A stretch of 64,000 bases of DNA from Limosilactobacillus antri DSM 16041 (GTDB lineage Bacteria; Bacillota; Bacilli; Lactobacillales; Lactobacillaceae). The stretch lies in NCBI RefSeq assembly GCF_000160835.1, contig NZ_GG700733.1, positions 710,890 through 774,889 of the forward strand. Direction: 5' to 3'. The notes under the pieces were generated by a model. The model did not search any database. It was not told the DNA's origin and was given only the letters and a program-made list of their open reading frames with translations. The position numbers were made by a program, and so were the translations under genes. Shown here piece by piece: positions 6,707 to 15,921 of this stretch. Numbering within the stretch: position 1 is the first letter of the stretch; each line of letters begins with the position of its first letter.

Positions 6707-9127
6707 TTGAAAAAACTAATTCATAATCATTTCTTCGCCCTGCTTGCCTGGGTAGTTATCCTAGTGCTCTCTTTGCTGGCGTTTCCAAACGTGAACCAGC
6801 TGACCCGTGAACACTCCCAGATCACACTGCCCCAAAGCACCCAGAGCCAGATAGCACAGACGATCGAACAAAAGCACTGGGGACACCACGTCAATAACAC
6901 CTACCAGGTCGTGGCGGTCTTCAATAATGGCGACCAGAAGATGTCGGCTGCTGACCGGCAGCGGGTCCAGGAGACGGTGGACTATTTACGGAAACACCAG
7001 GCTGAGTACGGAATTAAGGCCGTGATGGGGCCGAACGATAATGCCGCTACCCGCAAGCAGCTGATTTCAAAGGACCAGACAACCCAGCTTGTTCAGCTGA
7101 ACATCAGTAAGGACCACGGGACCCTGCAGAAAATCAACCGGCAGCTGTCTTCAGCGGTGAAAACGAATGGCCTCAAGACGTACGTTACCGGTGCCGACAT
7201 CCTGAATGACGACTTTTCCGGTGCCGTACAGCAGGGGATCAAGAAGACAGAAGTCATTTCAGTAATCTTTATCTTCATTGTGCTCTTGATCGTCTTCCGT
7301 TCCCCAATTACCCCGTTGATTTCGCTCTTAATGGTCGGAATTTCCTTTTTGACCTCGTTTAGTATCGTTACCAACCTGGTTGATAAGTTTAACTTCCCGT
7401 TTTCCAACTTTACCCAGGTCTTTATGATTATCGTTTTGTTTGGAATCGGGACCGACTACGACATCCTTTTGTATAATCAGTTCAAGGAAAACCTCGGCAA
7501 GGGGATGGAGAAGTGGGCCGCAACCAAGGATGCCCAGAAGCGGGCCGGCCGGACGATCCTGTATTCCGGCTCGTCCCTGCTGATTGGCTTTACCTCCCTT
7601 GGCCTGGCCCGGTTCTCAGTTTACCAATCGGCCGTGGGGGTGGCCATCGGGGTGGCGGTTCTTCTGATCGTCCTGTTGACGCTGAACCCGTTCTTTATGG
7701 CGGTCCTCGGCAAGAAGATGTTCTGGCCGGACAAGCGCTTTACCGGTGAGTCCAGCAGCAAGCTTTGGCGGCGGATGGCCAACGGCTCCGTCCACCACCC
7801 GGTAATTACCCTGCTGCTGGTCTTCGCCATCCTCCTCCCGGTGGGGTTTGTCAACCATGGGCAGCTAAACTATAACGACGCCGATGAAATCAGTAATTCT
7901 ACGCCCTCCAAGAAAGGGTTTAACGTGGTTGAAGACCACTTTTCCAAGGGAACGGCAGAACCTGTGACGATTTACATTAAATCCAGTCACAAACTTGATA
8001 ATGAACGAAACCTGCTGTTAATTGACCGTTTGACAAACCAGCTCAAGGATAGCGCTGACGTGAAGACGGTAACTTCGGTAACCCAGCCGGCGGGCACGAA
8101 GGTCAGCCAGCTATACGTCAATAACCAGCTCCGGCAGCTGACCGGTCAGCTTGGCACCGCCCAGAGCAGCCTTTCCCAGTTGTCTTCCGGGATGGCGATG
8201 CAGGCAGCCGCCACTGGTGGCGCAGCTTCTGACCAGGCGATGGTAGCCGGGATGGGGCAAATGTCTTCCGGCCTGCAAGCGGGCGGCGATTACCTCAGCG
8301 GCCTGCAAAAGTCGGCCGCGGCGGATAGCTTCTATCTTCCGAATAACCAGCGCCGCAATCCGGAATTTCAGCAGTCGGTTAATAACTACTTGTCGGCCGA
8401 CAAGAAAACCGCTAAGCTGCTGGTGATCTTAAATTCTAACCCGAGTGCTAGCCGGGCCACCAGCGCGGTTGACGGGTTAACCAAGATCAGCAAGTATTCG
8501 CTGAAGGGCACGGCCCTGAGCCACGCAACGGTGGTTGTCGGTGGGCAGAGTTCCAAGATTAACGACACCAAGACAATTGCCGGCGGCGACTTCTTACGGA
8601 CCGCGATTATCATGATCGTCGGAATTGGCTTAGCCTTGGTTTACGTTACCCGGTCACTCCTTCAGCCGGTTTACGTGCTCGGGACCCTGGTGACGGCCTA
8701 CATGGCTTCGCTGTCGATTACGCACTTGCTGACCCGGCTTCTTCTTGGCCGGACCATGCTGACCTGGAACACCCCCTTCTTCAGCTTTATTATGCTGATT
8801 GCCCTGGGGGTTGATTACAGTATTTTCCTCATCATGCGTTACCGGAATACAGACAACCACCACTACCTGCCGACGGAGCGGATTGTGATGGCTGCCTCGG
8901 CCATCGGGACGGTAGTAATCTCGGCCGCAGTTATTCTTAGCGGGACCTTTGCTTCACTGATTCCGTCCGGCATTCCGACCCTGATTGAAGTGGCAATGAC
9001 GGTGGTAATCGGACTGATCATCCTGGTAATTATCATTCCCCTGGTGGTACCAAGTACGATTCACCTGACCTACCCAATGCGGTCGGCGGTCCGCGATAAT
9101 CAGGCAAAGCAGGCTGCCCGGAAGTAG
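6707..9127 (+). CDS. MMPL/RND family transporter
   Basis: An 806-residue RND-superfamily exporter of the MMPL type with two repeats. Each repeat has one N-terminal helix, a large extracytoplasmic domain (about residues 30-170 and 390-650) and a five-helix block. The first block carries GIGTDYDILLYNQF and the second GVDYSIFLIMRYR, the conserved charged sites of helices 4 and 10 used for proton coupling. A Gln/Ser/Ala-rich stretch lies in the second loop. MMPL proteins move lipids or hydrophobic peptides outward; the substrate here is unknown. I chose TTG 6707 (MKKLIHNHFFALLAW), with AAAGGAAGG upstream. GTG 6653 would add 18 residues and sits 15 nt from AGGAGGG. Confidence 0.85.
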   Translation: MKKLIHNHFFALLAWVVILVLSLLAFPNVNQLTREHSQITLPQSTQSQIAQTIEQKHWGHHVNNTYQVVAVFNNGDQKMSAADRQRVQETVDYLRKHQAEYGIKAVMGPNDNAATRKQLISKDQTTQLVQLNISKDHGTLQKINRQLSSAVKTNGLKTYVTGADILNDDFSGAVQQGIKKTEVISVIFIFIVLLIVFRSPITPLISLLMVGISFLTSFSIVTNLVDKFNFPFSNFTQVFMIIVLFGIGTDYDILLYNQFKENLGKGMEKWAATKDAQKRAGRTILYSGSSLLIGFTSLGLARFSVYQSAVGVAIGVAVLLIVLLTLNPFFMAVLGKKMFWPDKRFTGESSSKLWRRMANGSVHHPVITLLLVFAILLPVGFVNHGQLNYNDADEISNSTPSKKGFNVVEDHFSKGTAEPVTIYIKSSHKLDNERNLLLIDRLTNQLKDSADVKTVTSVTQPAGTKVSQLYVNNQLRQLTGQLGTAQSSLSQLSSGMAMQAAATGGAASDQAMVAGMGQMSSGLQAGGDYLSGLQKSAAADSFYLPNNQRRNPEFQQSVNNYLSADKKTAKLLVILNSNPSASRATSAVDGLTKISKYSLKGTALSHATVVVGGQSSKINDTKTIAGGDFLRTAIIMIVGIGLALVYVTRSLLQPVYVLGTLVTAYMASLSITHLLTRLLLGRTMLTWNTPFFSFIMLIALGVDYSIFLIMRYRNTDNHHYLPTERIVMAASAIGTVVISAAVILSGTFASLIPSGIPTLIEVAMTVVIGLIILVIIIPLVVPSTIHLTYPMRSAVRDNQAKQAARK

Positions 9128-9182
9128 AACTAGTGTTGTGCTCCTGTTTATAAGAGGAGTTACTTTAGAAGCTTCAATAAAA

Positions 9183-9217
9183 GGGCCTGTGGCAAAACAT
9201 TGTTTTGCCACAGGTCC
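9183..9217. repeat. Intergenic palindrome family A, copy 1 (terminator)
   Basis: GGGCCTGTGGCAAAACA pairs with TGTTTTGCCACAGGTCC across a 1-nt loop. It lies between the convergent MMPL and membrane protein genes, so it can terminate both. Related hairpins with the same GGCAAAACA/GTTTTG centre occur at 26939, 40509 and 41610. Confidence 0.8.
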
Positions 9218-9225
9218 TTTGCTGA

Positions 9226-10986
9226 CTATTGATTAATAATTTCTCGATACTTTTGTGGCACCCAGCGCACCAGTCGGTAGAGGCCGTAAGCGCATAGCAC
9301 GGTCAAACCGGTTAGCGAAACCACCAGGAGGAAGGTGAACCAGCCCGCCTGCTGAAAACTTAGTACCGCCGTGTTGTTTCCCTTGCGCTGGTAAACGGTT
9401 GGGGCCCCAACCCGGGAGCGGGGATAGTGGTGCAGCTGGTGGCCGTTGACGGATAGCCGGGATTCCTGGTAGGTAATGATTGGCAGCCGAACCGGGCCGG
9501 CCTGCTTAGCCCGCCAGCTCAGCTGGAGCCGGCCGCCTGGAAGAACAGTATGTTTGAACTCCTTGGAGTGGCGGATCACCTGATCCTGGTACGCGTAAGA
9601 TCGCACGTATTTTTTGTGCAGGTACTTCTCCGGGATCGGCAGGTAATCCGGGGCCCGTTTTTCCACCCGGAGCAGGAGCTGACCGGGGTAGTCATTATGA
9701 ACGGCCTGGCGGATGCTCTTAGCATTAGGGGTCACCCAGGCGAGGGCGGTGGAGGTGTTTAGCACTTCGTCCGATTCATAAATTGCCGTGCGCTGAAAGA
9801 CACTGGTGGTTGTCGGAATTGCCACCTGAAAGAGGGCGAAGAGGAGCAGTCCGGTGATGATGCGGAGCCGGAGTTTATCGGCCCCCGGTGCTGTGATGAG
9901 CTGCTGGCAGGTACATGCGACCCCCGTTAAGAGCAGGGGGTAGGCCATTATCGTCAGCCGATTAGGAAATTGCAGGGTCGTTTGCAAGCCCGGCAGCGCG
10001 TGCTGGACAAGTGACCAAGGGAACCAGACCGAACTGATGAAGAGCAATACGGCCCCCAGGATGGTGACCGTCGAGTTGACGAGCGACCGCCGGAAGGTGA
10101 AGAGGACGTATAGCAGCTGGAGGATAAACAGGAGCCAGCAAAAGTAAATCAGGTAGTCCCGGGTGCTCGAAAAGCGGGTGGGCTTTAATGCGTTGTCCAC
10201 CATGTCAAAGGGCGCGGGTTTGGCAATGTGGTTGTGGAGGTTGAGCATCAAAAGCGCTCCCCAGACGTTGGCAGTCAGGATCACCGTCCCCACGATGGCC
10301 TTTAAAGTCGCCAGCAGCATCCGTTCCCGGTGGTTCGTGCGGATCAGGCCAATTACGAAGAAGGGGATGAGGGTCAGGGTGAAGAACACCGAGCTGAGCA
10401 GGTGAATTTGGACGATAATGGTCATCAAAGTCATCAGCGAAAGCCAGTGTACGGGCTGAGCGCGATCTTGGAGCATGGTAATCCCAAGCATAATCAGGAA
10501 TGGGGCGAGGGTGGCGCCCCAGGCGTTCATATTTTGCGCTAATTCCCAGCGGGGCAGCCAGCCGAGGCAGAGAAAAATCATGCTGACGAGGAGGGCAATC
10601 CGCCGACTAGCGTTGACCTTGACCGCCAGCCGGTACATCCCCACGCCACCGATGAAGTAGACGAGGAAACTGGAGACGACCTGGTAATGGAACCAGGTCC
10701 CCAGCAGGCCAAGCAGGATGCCGTTGAGGTAGGCAAAGAGGGGGCCGTAGACGGCGTTGATAACCCGACCGCTCTGCTGAAAGGAAAAATTGCTTTGAAA
10801 ATAGCTCCAGCTGCCCTGCTGAATCTGCTTGGCGGTATCATAAAACCGGTTGAAGTGGAAAATCGAGTCGGTCCCGAGAATCACTCCGTGGGAAATCACC
10901 TGGGGGTACATAATAATGTAGGTCATCGTGGCGATTGCCAGGTAGGGTAAGGCCCAATTGAGCACTTTTTTACATTTTGCTTTCAT
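9226..10986 (-). CDS. Large polytopic membrane protein (PTPS-related/YfhO-like, GT-C type)
   Basis: A 586-residue protein with about 12 transmembrane helices and an extracytoplasmic C-terminal domain (about residues 400-555) before a last helix. The first loop after helix 1 (GVILGTDSIFHFNRFYDTAKQ) has the Asp/His-containing pattern of GT-C glycosyltransferases and the 6-pyruvoyl-tetrahydropterin-synthase-related membrane domain. This suggests transfer of sugars or other groups to a surface polymer, but no activity is proven. The longer reading begins with GTG 10998; I chose ATG 10986 (MKAKCKKVLNW), although no strong ribosome site is seen for either. A TATAAT (11022-11027) lies upstream on this strand. 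It is a single gene. Confidence 0.7.
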   Translation of the reverse strand: MKAKCKKVLNWALPYLAIATMTYIIMYPQVISHGVILGTDSIFHFNRFYDTAKQIQQGSWSYFQSNFSFQQSGRVINAVYGPLFAYLNGILLGLLGTWFHYQVVSSFLVYFIGGVGMYRLAVKVNASRRIALLVSMIFLCLGWLPRWELAQNMNAWGATLAPFLIMLGITMLQDRAQPVHWLSLMTLMTIIVQIHLLSSVFFTLTLIPFFVIGLIRTNHRERMLLATLKAIVGTVILTANVWGALLMLNLHNHIAKPAPFDMVDNALKPTRFSSTRDYLIYFCWLLFILQLLYVLFTFRRSLVNSTVTILGAVLLFISSVWFPWSLVQHALPGLQTTLQFPNRLTIMAYPLLLTGVACTCQQLITAPGADKLRLRIITGLLLFALFQVAIPTTTSVFQRTAIYESDEVLNTSTALAWVTPNAKSIRQAVHNDYPGQLLLRVEKRAPDYLPIPEKYLHKKYVRSYAYQDQVIRHSKEFKHTVLPGGRLQLSWRAKQAGPVRLPIITYQESRLSVNGHQLHHYPRSRVGAPTVYQRKGNNTAVLSFQQAGWFTFLLVVSLTGLTVLCAYGLYRLVRWVPQKYREIINQ

Positions 10987-11155
10987 TATCCATCTCACAA
11001 CTTATTTTAGTAACTAAAACTATTATAAGCTAATTAGGATTAGGGGGTGGGGCAAACTTGAATCGTTTTACCAAATTTGTCGTAAAATTCGCCACAATGG
11101 TATCGCTTTCGGGGTGTACAATAACGATATCTTATCAGCGAAAGTAGATGAAAAA

Positions 11156-12106
11156 ATGATCTCAATCTTCCTGTCCGCCGTCTCCGGCGTCCTGATTATC
11201 CTAATAATGGTCATTGTCGGCTTCGTGCTGAACGAGCGCGGCTGGTTTAACGAACAATCGCCGCGGATCATTTCCCGGCTGGTCACCCAGATTTCGCTCC
11301 CGTGCTACATGGTGACGACGATTATGCACGACTTTTCGGCTGGTCAACTGCGGACCCTGCTCCCCGACCTCCGTTATCCGGTGATTTCTATGCTGATCCT
11401 CTTTGCCCTTTCCTTTGCGGTCGCCCGAGTGATTGGGATCAAACGGTCCCACATCGGGCTCTTCTCGTCGATGTTTTTTAATTCCAACACCGTCTTTATC
11501 GGCCTCCCCATCAACCTGGCCCTGTTTGGCAACTCGTCGATTCCGTACGTCTTGGTCTACTACATGGCAAACACGACCTTCTTCTGGACGCTCGGCGTTT
11601 GGCTGATCCAAAAAGACGGCTTGCACGAAGCCAAGATCGACCCGCTTACGGCCCTCAAGAAGATCTTCTCCCCGCCGCTGCTGGGCTTTATTCTTGGGGT
11701 AATCTTGGTCATGCTCCACGTCAGCCTGCCGAAGTTTGTGATGAGCGACCTTTCCTACATTGGTGCCCTGACGATTCCAATGTCGATGATCTTTATCGGG
11801 ATCGCGATTTCCAACGCCGGGCTCAGCCGGATGCGACTTTCCCGGGACGCCTGGGGAATTTTGCTCGGCCGCTTCCTCTTTGCGCCGGCCCTGATGGCCC
11901 TGCTGGTGCTGCCCAGTTCAATGTCGCCGCTGATGAAGCAGGTTTTCATTCTCCAAGCCGCGATGCCGGTGATGACCAACGCGCCGGTCGTTTCCAAGCT
12001 CTACCATGCCGATGATAGCTATGCCGCCATCATGGTGACCGAAACGCCGGTCCTCAGCGTGGTGGTGATTCCGATTTTGATGGTCATCATCAAGACCTTC
12101 TTGTAG
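11156..12106 (+). CDS. Auxin efflux carrier (AEC) family permease
   Basis: A 316-residue AEC-family secondary transporter of the usual length, with ten hydrophobic helices in two halves. Family signs are the helix-1 region followed by NERGWFNEQSPRIISRLVTQ, the central NSNTVFIGLPI (Asn/Gly breaks in the crossing helix) and MPVMTNAPVVSKLY near the end. Lactobacillus members include malate and other organic acid carriers; the substrate here is not known. The reading frame is open from 11114, but the natural start is ATG 11156 (MISIFLSAV). The ribosome site there is poor. The phosphoglycerate mutase behind it has its own promoter. Confidence 0.85.
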   Translation: MISIFLSAVSGVLIILIMVIVGFVLNERGWFNEQSPRIISRLVTQISLPCYMVTTIMHDFSAGQLRTLLPDLRYPVISMLILFALSFAVARVIGIKRSHIGLFSSMFFNSNTVFIGLPINLALFGNSSIPYVLVYYMANTTFFWTLGVWLIQKDGLHEAKIDPLTALKKIFSPPLLGFILGVILVMLHVSLPKFVMSDLSYIGALTIPMSMIFIGIAISNAGLSRMRLSRDAWGILLGRFLFAPALMALLVLPSSMSPLMKQVFILQAAMPVMTNAPVVSKLYHADDSYAAIMVTETPVLSVVVIPILMVIIKTFL

Positions 12107-12112
12107 GATTTT

Positions 12113-12142
12113 TTGGTAAAGCCGCCGAAAGTACGCTATTAT
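12113..12142 (+). promoter_or_regulatory. Promoter of the gpm-esterase pair
   Basis: TTGGTA (12113-12118), an 18-nt spacer and TATTAT (12137-12142), beginning 7 nt after the AEC stop. The start codon of the mutase is 24 nt further on. Confidence 0.5.
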
Positions 12143-12166
12143 TAAAGGGGTAAAGGGAGTGCGAGA

Positions 12167-12856
12167 ATGAAAATGGCAGACTTAGTAATTGTTCGTCACG
12201 GCCAGAGCCAGGCCAACCGTGACAATATTTTTACCGGCTGGACCGACGTTCCGTTGACACCCAAGGGTGTTGCGCAGGGGGTGGCGGTTGGCCGGGCCCT
12301 CAGGCAGACCGGCATCCAGTTTGCCGATGCCAACACGTCTTATATGGCCCGGGCGATTGTCACGACTAATATTATTTTGGGTGAAATTGATCAGTTATAT
12401 ATTCCGGTCCACAAGACCTGGCGCTTGAATGAACGCCACTATGGCGCCTTGTCCGGCCGCAATAAAGCAGTTGTGAAGGCGGAAGTCGGTGCTGACCAGC
12501 TCCACCGCTGGCGGCGCGGTTATACTGAAGTGCCACCAAAACTTACCCACCACCAGCATGACCGCCGTTATGACCGGCTTGGAGTGCAGATACCGCTGAG
12601 TGAAAGCCTCGCGATGACCCAGCGGCGCTTGCTGCCATTTTGGCAAGACCAGGTGGCGCCCCGGCTCTTGGATGGCAAAAACCAGCTGATCGTAGCCCAC
12701 GGGAGTTCGTTACGGGCCCTGATCAAATACCTGGATAAAATTCCAGACGATGAGATTGACCAGGTGGAGGTTCCCAACGGCAAGCCCATTTGGTACCAAT
12801 TCGACCAGCACTTGCGCGTAATTAAGAAGACCTTTATCACGACGGAGGATGAATAA
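12167..12856 (+). CDS. gpmA: 2,3-bisphosphoglycerate-dependent phosphoglycerate mutase family protein
   Basis: A 229-residue histidine phosphatase-fold mutase. The phosphorylated-His motif RHGQSQANRDNIFTGWTD (His at about residue 11), WRLNERHYGALSG with the catalytic Glu, and VAHGSSLRALIKYLD with the second His are all present, so the active site looks complete. Several usually constant positions differ: HTSVLKRAI is NTSYMARAI, and the middle segment HRWRRGYTEVPP is diverged. It may therefore be a second, diverged paralogue rather than the main glycolytic enzyme. GGGAG stands 7 nt before ATG 12167. The esterase gene follows after 1 nt, forming a two-gene operon. Confidence 0.8.
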   Translation: MKMADLVIVRHGQSQANRDNIFTGWTDVPLTPKGVAQGVAVGRALRQTGIQFADANTSYMARAIVTTNIILGEIDQLYIPVHKTWRLNERHYGALSGRNKAVVKAEVGADQLHRWRRGYTEVPPKLTHHQHDRRYDRLGVQIPLSESLAMTQRRLLPFWQDQVAPRLLDGKNQLIVAHGSSLRALIKYLDKIPDDEIDQVEVPNGKPIWYQFDQHLRVIKKTFITTEDE

Positions 12857-12857
12857 G

Positions 12858-13724
12858 ATGGCAATTCATGAGATTGAAAATAACCCAGGACTGAAGGGAC
12901 AGGTCCGCCTGATTGACAACGTTACCTACGCGGCGGTAGACGGCCGGCCGCTGAAGATGGCGCTCCTGGAGCCTTGGACCCAGCGCTTCCCCCTCAAGTA
13001 CCACCCCGCACCACGGCCAGTGATCGTCTTTGTCCAGGGGAGTTCCTGGCGGGTCGGCAAGCTGGGGGAGCAGATTCCCCAGCTAGTTCAATTTGTCCGG
13101 GCCGGCTACGTTGTCGCTACGGTCCAGCACCGCAGCACCCTCGACGGCTACCCATTCCCGGCCTTCCTGGAGGACGTGAAGACCGCGATTCGGTACCTGC
13201 GCCTGCGGGCCATTAAGTTTGCAATTGACCCCGATCGGGTAGCGATTTGGGGAACGTCTTCCGGGGCCAACGCGGCGATGCTGGTCGGCTTGACGGGCGA
13301 TGACCCCCGTTACGCCGGGCACCTCTACCGGACCGAGTCCGACCGGGTGAACGCGGTGGTCAGCTGCTTTGCGCCAATGGATGTCCTGGATACCTTTGAT
13401 TACACCGCCGCGGTGCCGGGAAGCGAGCTGCTGAAGTTCTGCCTGCTGGGGATGGACCGCAAGAAGTGGCCGGAAATTGCTAAGGCGATGAGCCCGCTTG
13501 ACCAGGTTCAGCCGGGCCAGGACTACCCGCCGTTTCTGCTCTTCCATGGCGATGCCGACAAGGTCGTCCCGTACCAGCAGATGGTCAGGATGTATGATAA
13601 GCTGGAAGCGGATGGCTATGATGTCGCCGCTTACCGGGTTAAGGGAGCGAACCACGAAAAGGACTTCTGGAGCGAGCGAATTTACCAAACCGTTCTGGAG
13701 TTTTTGGATCAAAAGGTCATGTAG
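12858..13724 (+). CDS. Alpha/beta hydrolase, BD-FAE-like esterase
   Basis: A 288-residue alpha/beta hydrolase resembling carboxylesterases and feruloyl-esterase-like proteins of lactobacilli. It has the oxyanion region VIVFVQGSSWRVG (in place of HGGG), the nucleophile elbow GTSSGAN (G-x-S-x-G), an acid in FHGDADKVVP and the catalytic His in GANHEKDFW. It has no signal peptide and is intracellular. The start is ATG 12858, 9 nt after GGAGG (12844-12848); ATG 12849 abuts the ribosome site and is unlikely. It is co-transcribed with the mutase upstream and closed by the hairpin at 13730. The true ester substrate is unknown. Confidence 0.85.
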   Translation: MAIHEIENNPGLKGQVRLIDNVTYAAVDGRPLKMALLEPWTQRFPLKYHPAPRPVIVFVQGSSWRVGKLGEQIPQLVQFVRAGYVVATVQHRSTLDGYPFPAFLEDVKTAIRYLRLRAIKFAIDPDRVAIWGTSSGANAAMLVGLTGDDPRYAGHLYRTESDRVNAVVSCFAPMDVLDTFDYTAAVPGSELLKFCLLGMDRKKWPEIAKAMSPLDQVQPGQDYPPFLLFHGDADKVVPYQQMVRMYDKLEADGYDVAAYRVKGANHEKDFWSERIYQTVLEFLDQKVM

Positions 13725-13729
13725 TAACA

Positions 13730-13770
13730 AAAGACCGCAGCCGAACAAATGGTGTTTGGCTGCGGTCTTT
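13730..13770. terminator. Bidirectional terminator between esterase and pepC
   Basis: AAAGACCGCAGCC...AACA pairs with TGTT...GGCTGCGGTCTTT and is followed by TATTTTTT on the plus strand. It lies between convergent genes and serves both, since the minus strand also has T-rich sequence after the stem. Confidence 0.85.
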
Positions 13771-13794
13771 TATTTTTTACTAAAAAGCTGGCGG

Positions 13795-15135
13795 TTAGGC
13801 CAAGGTTCCCATTGGATCCCACGGCTTGAGAACGATTGGTTCCTGGGCCTGCTCCTTTAAGAGCTTGTCGGACAGGTACTTCTTGTTGATGACGATTTGG
13901 AAGCAGTATTGGTCCATCCAGGCGTCACTCATGACAAAGTAGCCCTTATGGCCGACCTTGTTGCCCCAGGAGTTTTCGACCTTCCACTTGCTTGGCTTGC
14001 CGTCCACGATGTCGACCCCGGTCAGGACCATTGCGTGGTCCATCATGCTTTGCCCGTAGTCGAGCATTTCGGCCTTGCTCATGTCAAGATCAACATCGAA
14101 GAGCTCATCATACTTATAAGTGTTGAGGGCCATGATTCCCAGCTTGGTTTCGGAGTATTTTACCACGTCGGAACCGAACCAGACGCTTTCACCCGCCTTC
14201 AACTGGTCGATTGCCAGCTGCTTGAACTCGTCCATTGGCAGGTTGAGGTGCTTAATTTGACGACCACCGACCACGTTGCCCAGCATCTCAATGGTGTAGG
14301 TCTGGTGGTACTGCTTGTCCGCGGTTGGGGCCTGGATGATGGAAACGTAGTCATCGAGGTTCCAGCCGACGTATTTTTGGAAGAATTCCTGTGGGGTGAT
14401 GTTGGCGTCGCGGTGGTACTGGTTATCCTTCTTGGTCCGGTACTCAAAGTCGAAGTGCTGGACCGGTTCGCCAAAGGTGTAGGCCAGCATCCGGTAAACC
14501 TCATTCAGCATCTTTTGCCGGGTCGCGGTCAGCTCCGCTTCGCTAGCGCGGTCATTGTTGATCATTCCCCGCAGGATGACGGCGTCGTGGCGCAGCTTGT
14601 TGTTCAAGACGTCGTTGATTCCCCGGGAGTTGCTGGAGTTAAAGGACTCCGGCATGGCTGACTTGGGCATGACCCCGTACTTGCTGATTAAAGCGCAGAG
14701 CATATCCCACTGCCCGCCATCACTTTGCGGCGCGGCCATCAGCCAGGACACCTTCCGGCTATCGGTTGGCTTGCTAGCCGTCTTAATGACGTTTTCGTAG
14801 AAGTAGTTGGCCTTTTCAAACTTGTCCCAGAAGAATTGGTAAGCCTGGGAGAGTTCAAAATTGTCCGGCAGGTTAAACTTCTGCTGCATTTCGTGCCGCA
14901 TCGTGTTGAGGGCCGCAAAGAGCCAGCAGCGTCCGGACTGCTTTTGGTCGGCAACGTCCCCGGTCTTGAGGTCAATCGAAAAGTGCGGGCTGTCGTCAGC
15001 GATCGAGTGCCAGTCAAAGCTGGCGTTGCGGACCCCGTTCTTCGTGACCGTCCGTTCTAAGACTCGGCTATCCCGCCGGCTGTTGTAGTCGGCCCGGAAG
15101 TTGGCAATGTCTTCGTTAGAAATGGAAAAACTCAT
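13795..15135 (-). CDS. pepC: Aminopeptidase C (C1 cysteine peptidase)
   Basis: A 446-residue cytoplasmic bleomycin-hydrolase-type aminopeptidase, the normal size for lactic acid bacterial PepC. The catalytic triad is visible: Cys70 in QSGRCWLFA, His in MMDHAMVLTG and Asn in KVENSWGNKVG. The C terminus (PWDPMGTLA) is the arm that reaches into the active site of the hexamer and enforces aminopeptidase specificity. It supplies free amino acids from peptides. AGGAGG lies before ATG 15135, and a TATAAT at 15167-15172 (minus) is the likely -10. It is monocistronic, with a terminator on each side. Confidence 0.93.
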   Translation of the reverse strand: MSFSISNEDIANFRADYNSRRDSRVLERTVTKNGVRNASFDWHSIADDSPHFSIDLKTGDVADQKQSGRCWLFAALNTMRHEMQQKFNLPDNFELSQAYQFFWDKFEKANYFYENVIKTASKPTDSRKVSWLMAAPQSDGGQWDMLCALISKYGVMPKSAMPESFNSSNSRGINDVLNNKLRHDAVILRGMINNDRASEAELTATRQKMLNEVYRMLAYTFGEPVQHFDFEYRTKKDNQYHRDANITPQEFFQKYVGWNLDDYVSIIQAPTADKQYHQTYTIEMLGNVVGGRQIKHLNLPMDEFKQLAIDQLKAGESVWFGSDVVKYSETKLGIMALNTYKYDELFDVDLDMSKAEMLDYGQSMMDHAMVLTGVDIVDGKPSKWKVENSWGNKVGHKGYFVMSDAWMDQYCFQIVINKKYLSDKLLKEQAQEPIVLKPWDPMGTLA

Positions 15136-15180
15136 TGGAAATCCTCCTTAGAATTACTTAGTTTCTATTATAAAACAAAA

Positions 15181-15215
15181 CGGACAGGGCGGGGAAGCAA
15201 CTCCCCGTCTGTCCG
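15181..15215 (-). terminator. Terminator of rpiA
   Basis: CGGACAG..CGGGGA pairs with TCCCCG..CTGTCCG. On the minus strand it is followed by TTTTGTTTTAT. It lies 13 nt after the rpiA stop and just upstream of the pepC promoter. Confidence 0.85.
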
Positions 15216-15227
15216 CACCATCAATAA

Positions 15228-15911
15228 TTACCGTGCGTGCAGCACCTTGGGACCGTCTTGGGTACCGACGATGACGTCGTTAACCCGGTTTAAGAAGAGG
15301 CCGGTTTCAACGAGCCCAACCATGTGGATCAGCTCGTCGGCCAGTTCCACTGGGTGGTCGATTTCTCCTAAGTGGAGGTCGATAATGTAGTTCTTCTCGT
15401 CAGTCAGGAACTTGTGGTCGCCGTCCATCCGCCAGCTTGGCTTGTAGCCCTTCTTTTCCAGCCGGTTAAAGACCAGCTGGGCACCAAAGGGGATTACTTC
15501 GACCGGCAACGGAAACTTGCCAAGCTTGTGAACCAGCTTGCTTTCGTCCACGATCCAAATAATCTTGTTGGAGGCGTTGGCAACGATCTTTTCCCAGAGG
15601 AGGGCGCCACCGCCACCCTTGATGCCCTGGAAATCGTCGCTGACCTCGTCGGCCCCGTCGATACACAGGTCGATGTGGTCAACGTCATCAATATCCTTGA
15701 TGGTAATCCCCAGGTCGCGGGCCTGCTTAGCGGTCCGGGTGGAAGTCGTCACCCCGATAATGTCGGTGAGCTTGCCTTCCTGAACCTGCTTGCCGAGCTC
15801 GTCGACCATGTAGCGGACCGTGGATCCGGTACCGAGGCCGACAATCATGCCGGACTGGATGTACTTGACAGATTCCCGTCCCGTTTGTGCTTTTAATTCG
15901 TCTTGATTCAT
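15228..15911 (-). CDS. rpiA: Ribose-5-phosphate isomerase A
   Basis: A 227-residue RpiA, interconverting ribose-5-phosphate and ribulose-5-phosphate in the pentose phosphate/phosphoketolase route central to heterofermenters. Signature segments are [16 protein letters not shown] (phosphate loop), the DGADEV motif in [22 protein letters not shown], and the conserved [14 protein letters not shown] near residue 130. The length is normal. AGGAGG precedes ATG 15911. A small GNAT gene begins just upstream on the same strand (10-nt gap), so the two form an operon ending at the hairpin 15181-15215. Confidence 0.95.
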   Translation of the reverse strand: MNQDELKAQTGRESVKYIQSGMIVGLGTGSTVRYMVDELGKQVQEGKLTDIIGVTTSTRTAKQARDLGITIKDIDDVDHIDLCIDGADEVSDDFQGIKGGGGALLWEKIVANASNKIIWIVDESKLVHKLGKFPLPVEVIPFGAQLVFNRLEKKGYKPSWRMDGDHKFLTDEKNYIIDLHLGEIDHPVELADELIHMVGLVETGLFLNRVNDVIVGTQDGPKVLHAR

Positions 15912-15921
15912 TTTTATCCTC

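Noticed and set aside
13083-13748. Minus-strand open frame (221 codons) across the esterase gene
   Set aside because: It is a shadow of the GC-rich coding strand; the esterase has a complete active site and ribosome site.
13897-14661. Long plus-strand open frame (254 codons) inside pepC
   Set aside because: It is antisense to a gene with a full set of PepC catalytic motifs, has no ribosome site and reads as Val/Leu-rich low-quality protein.
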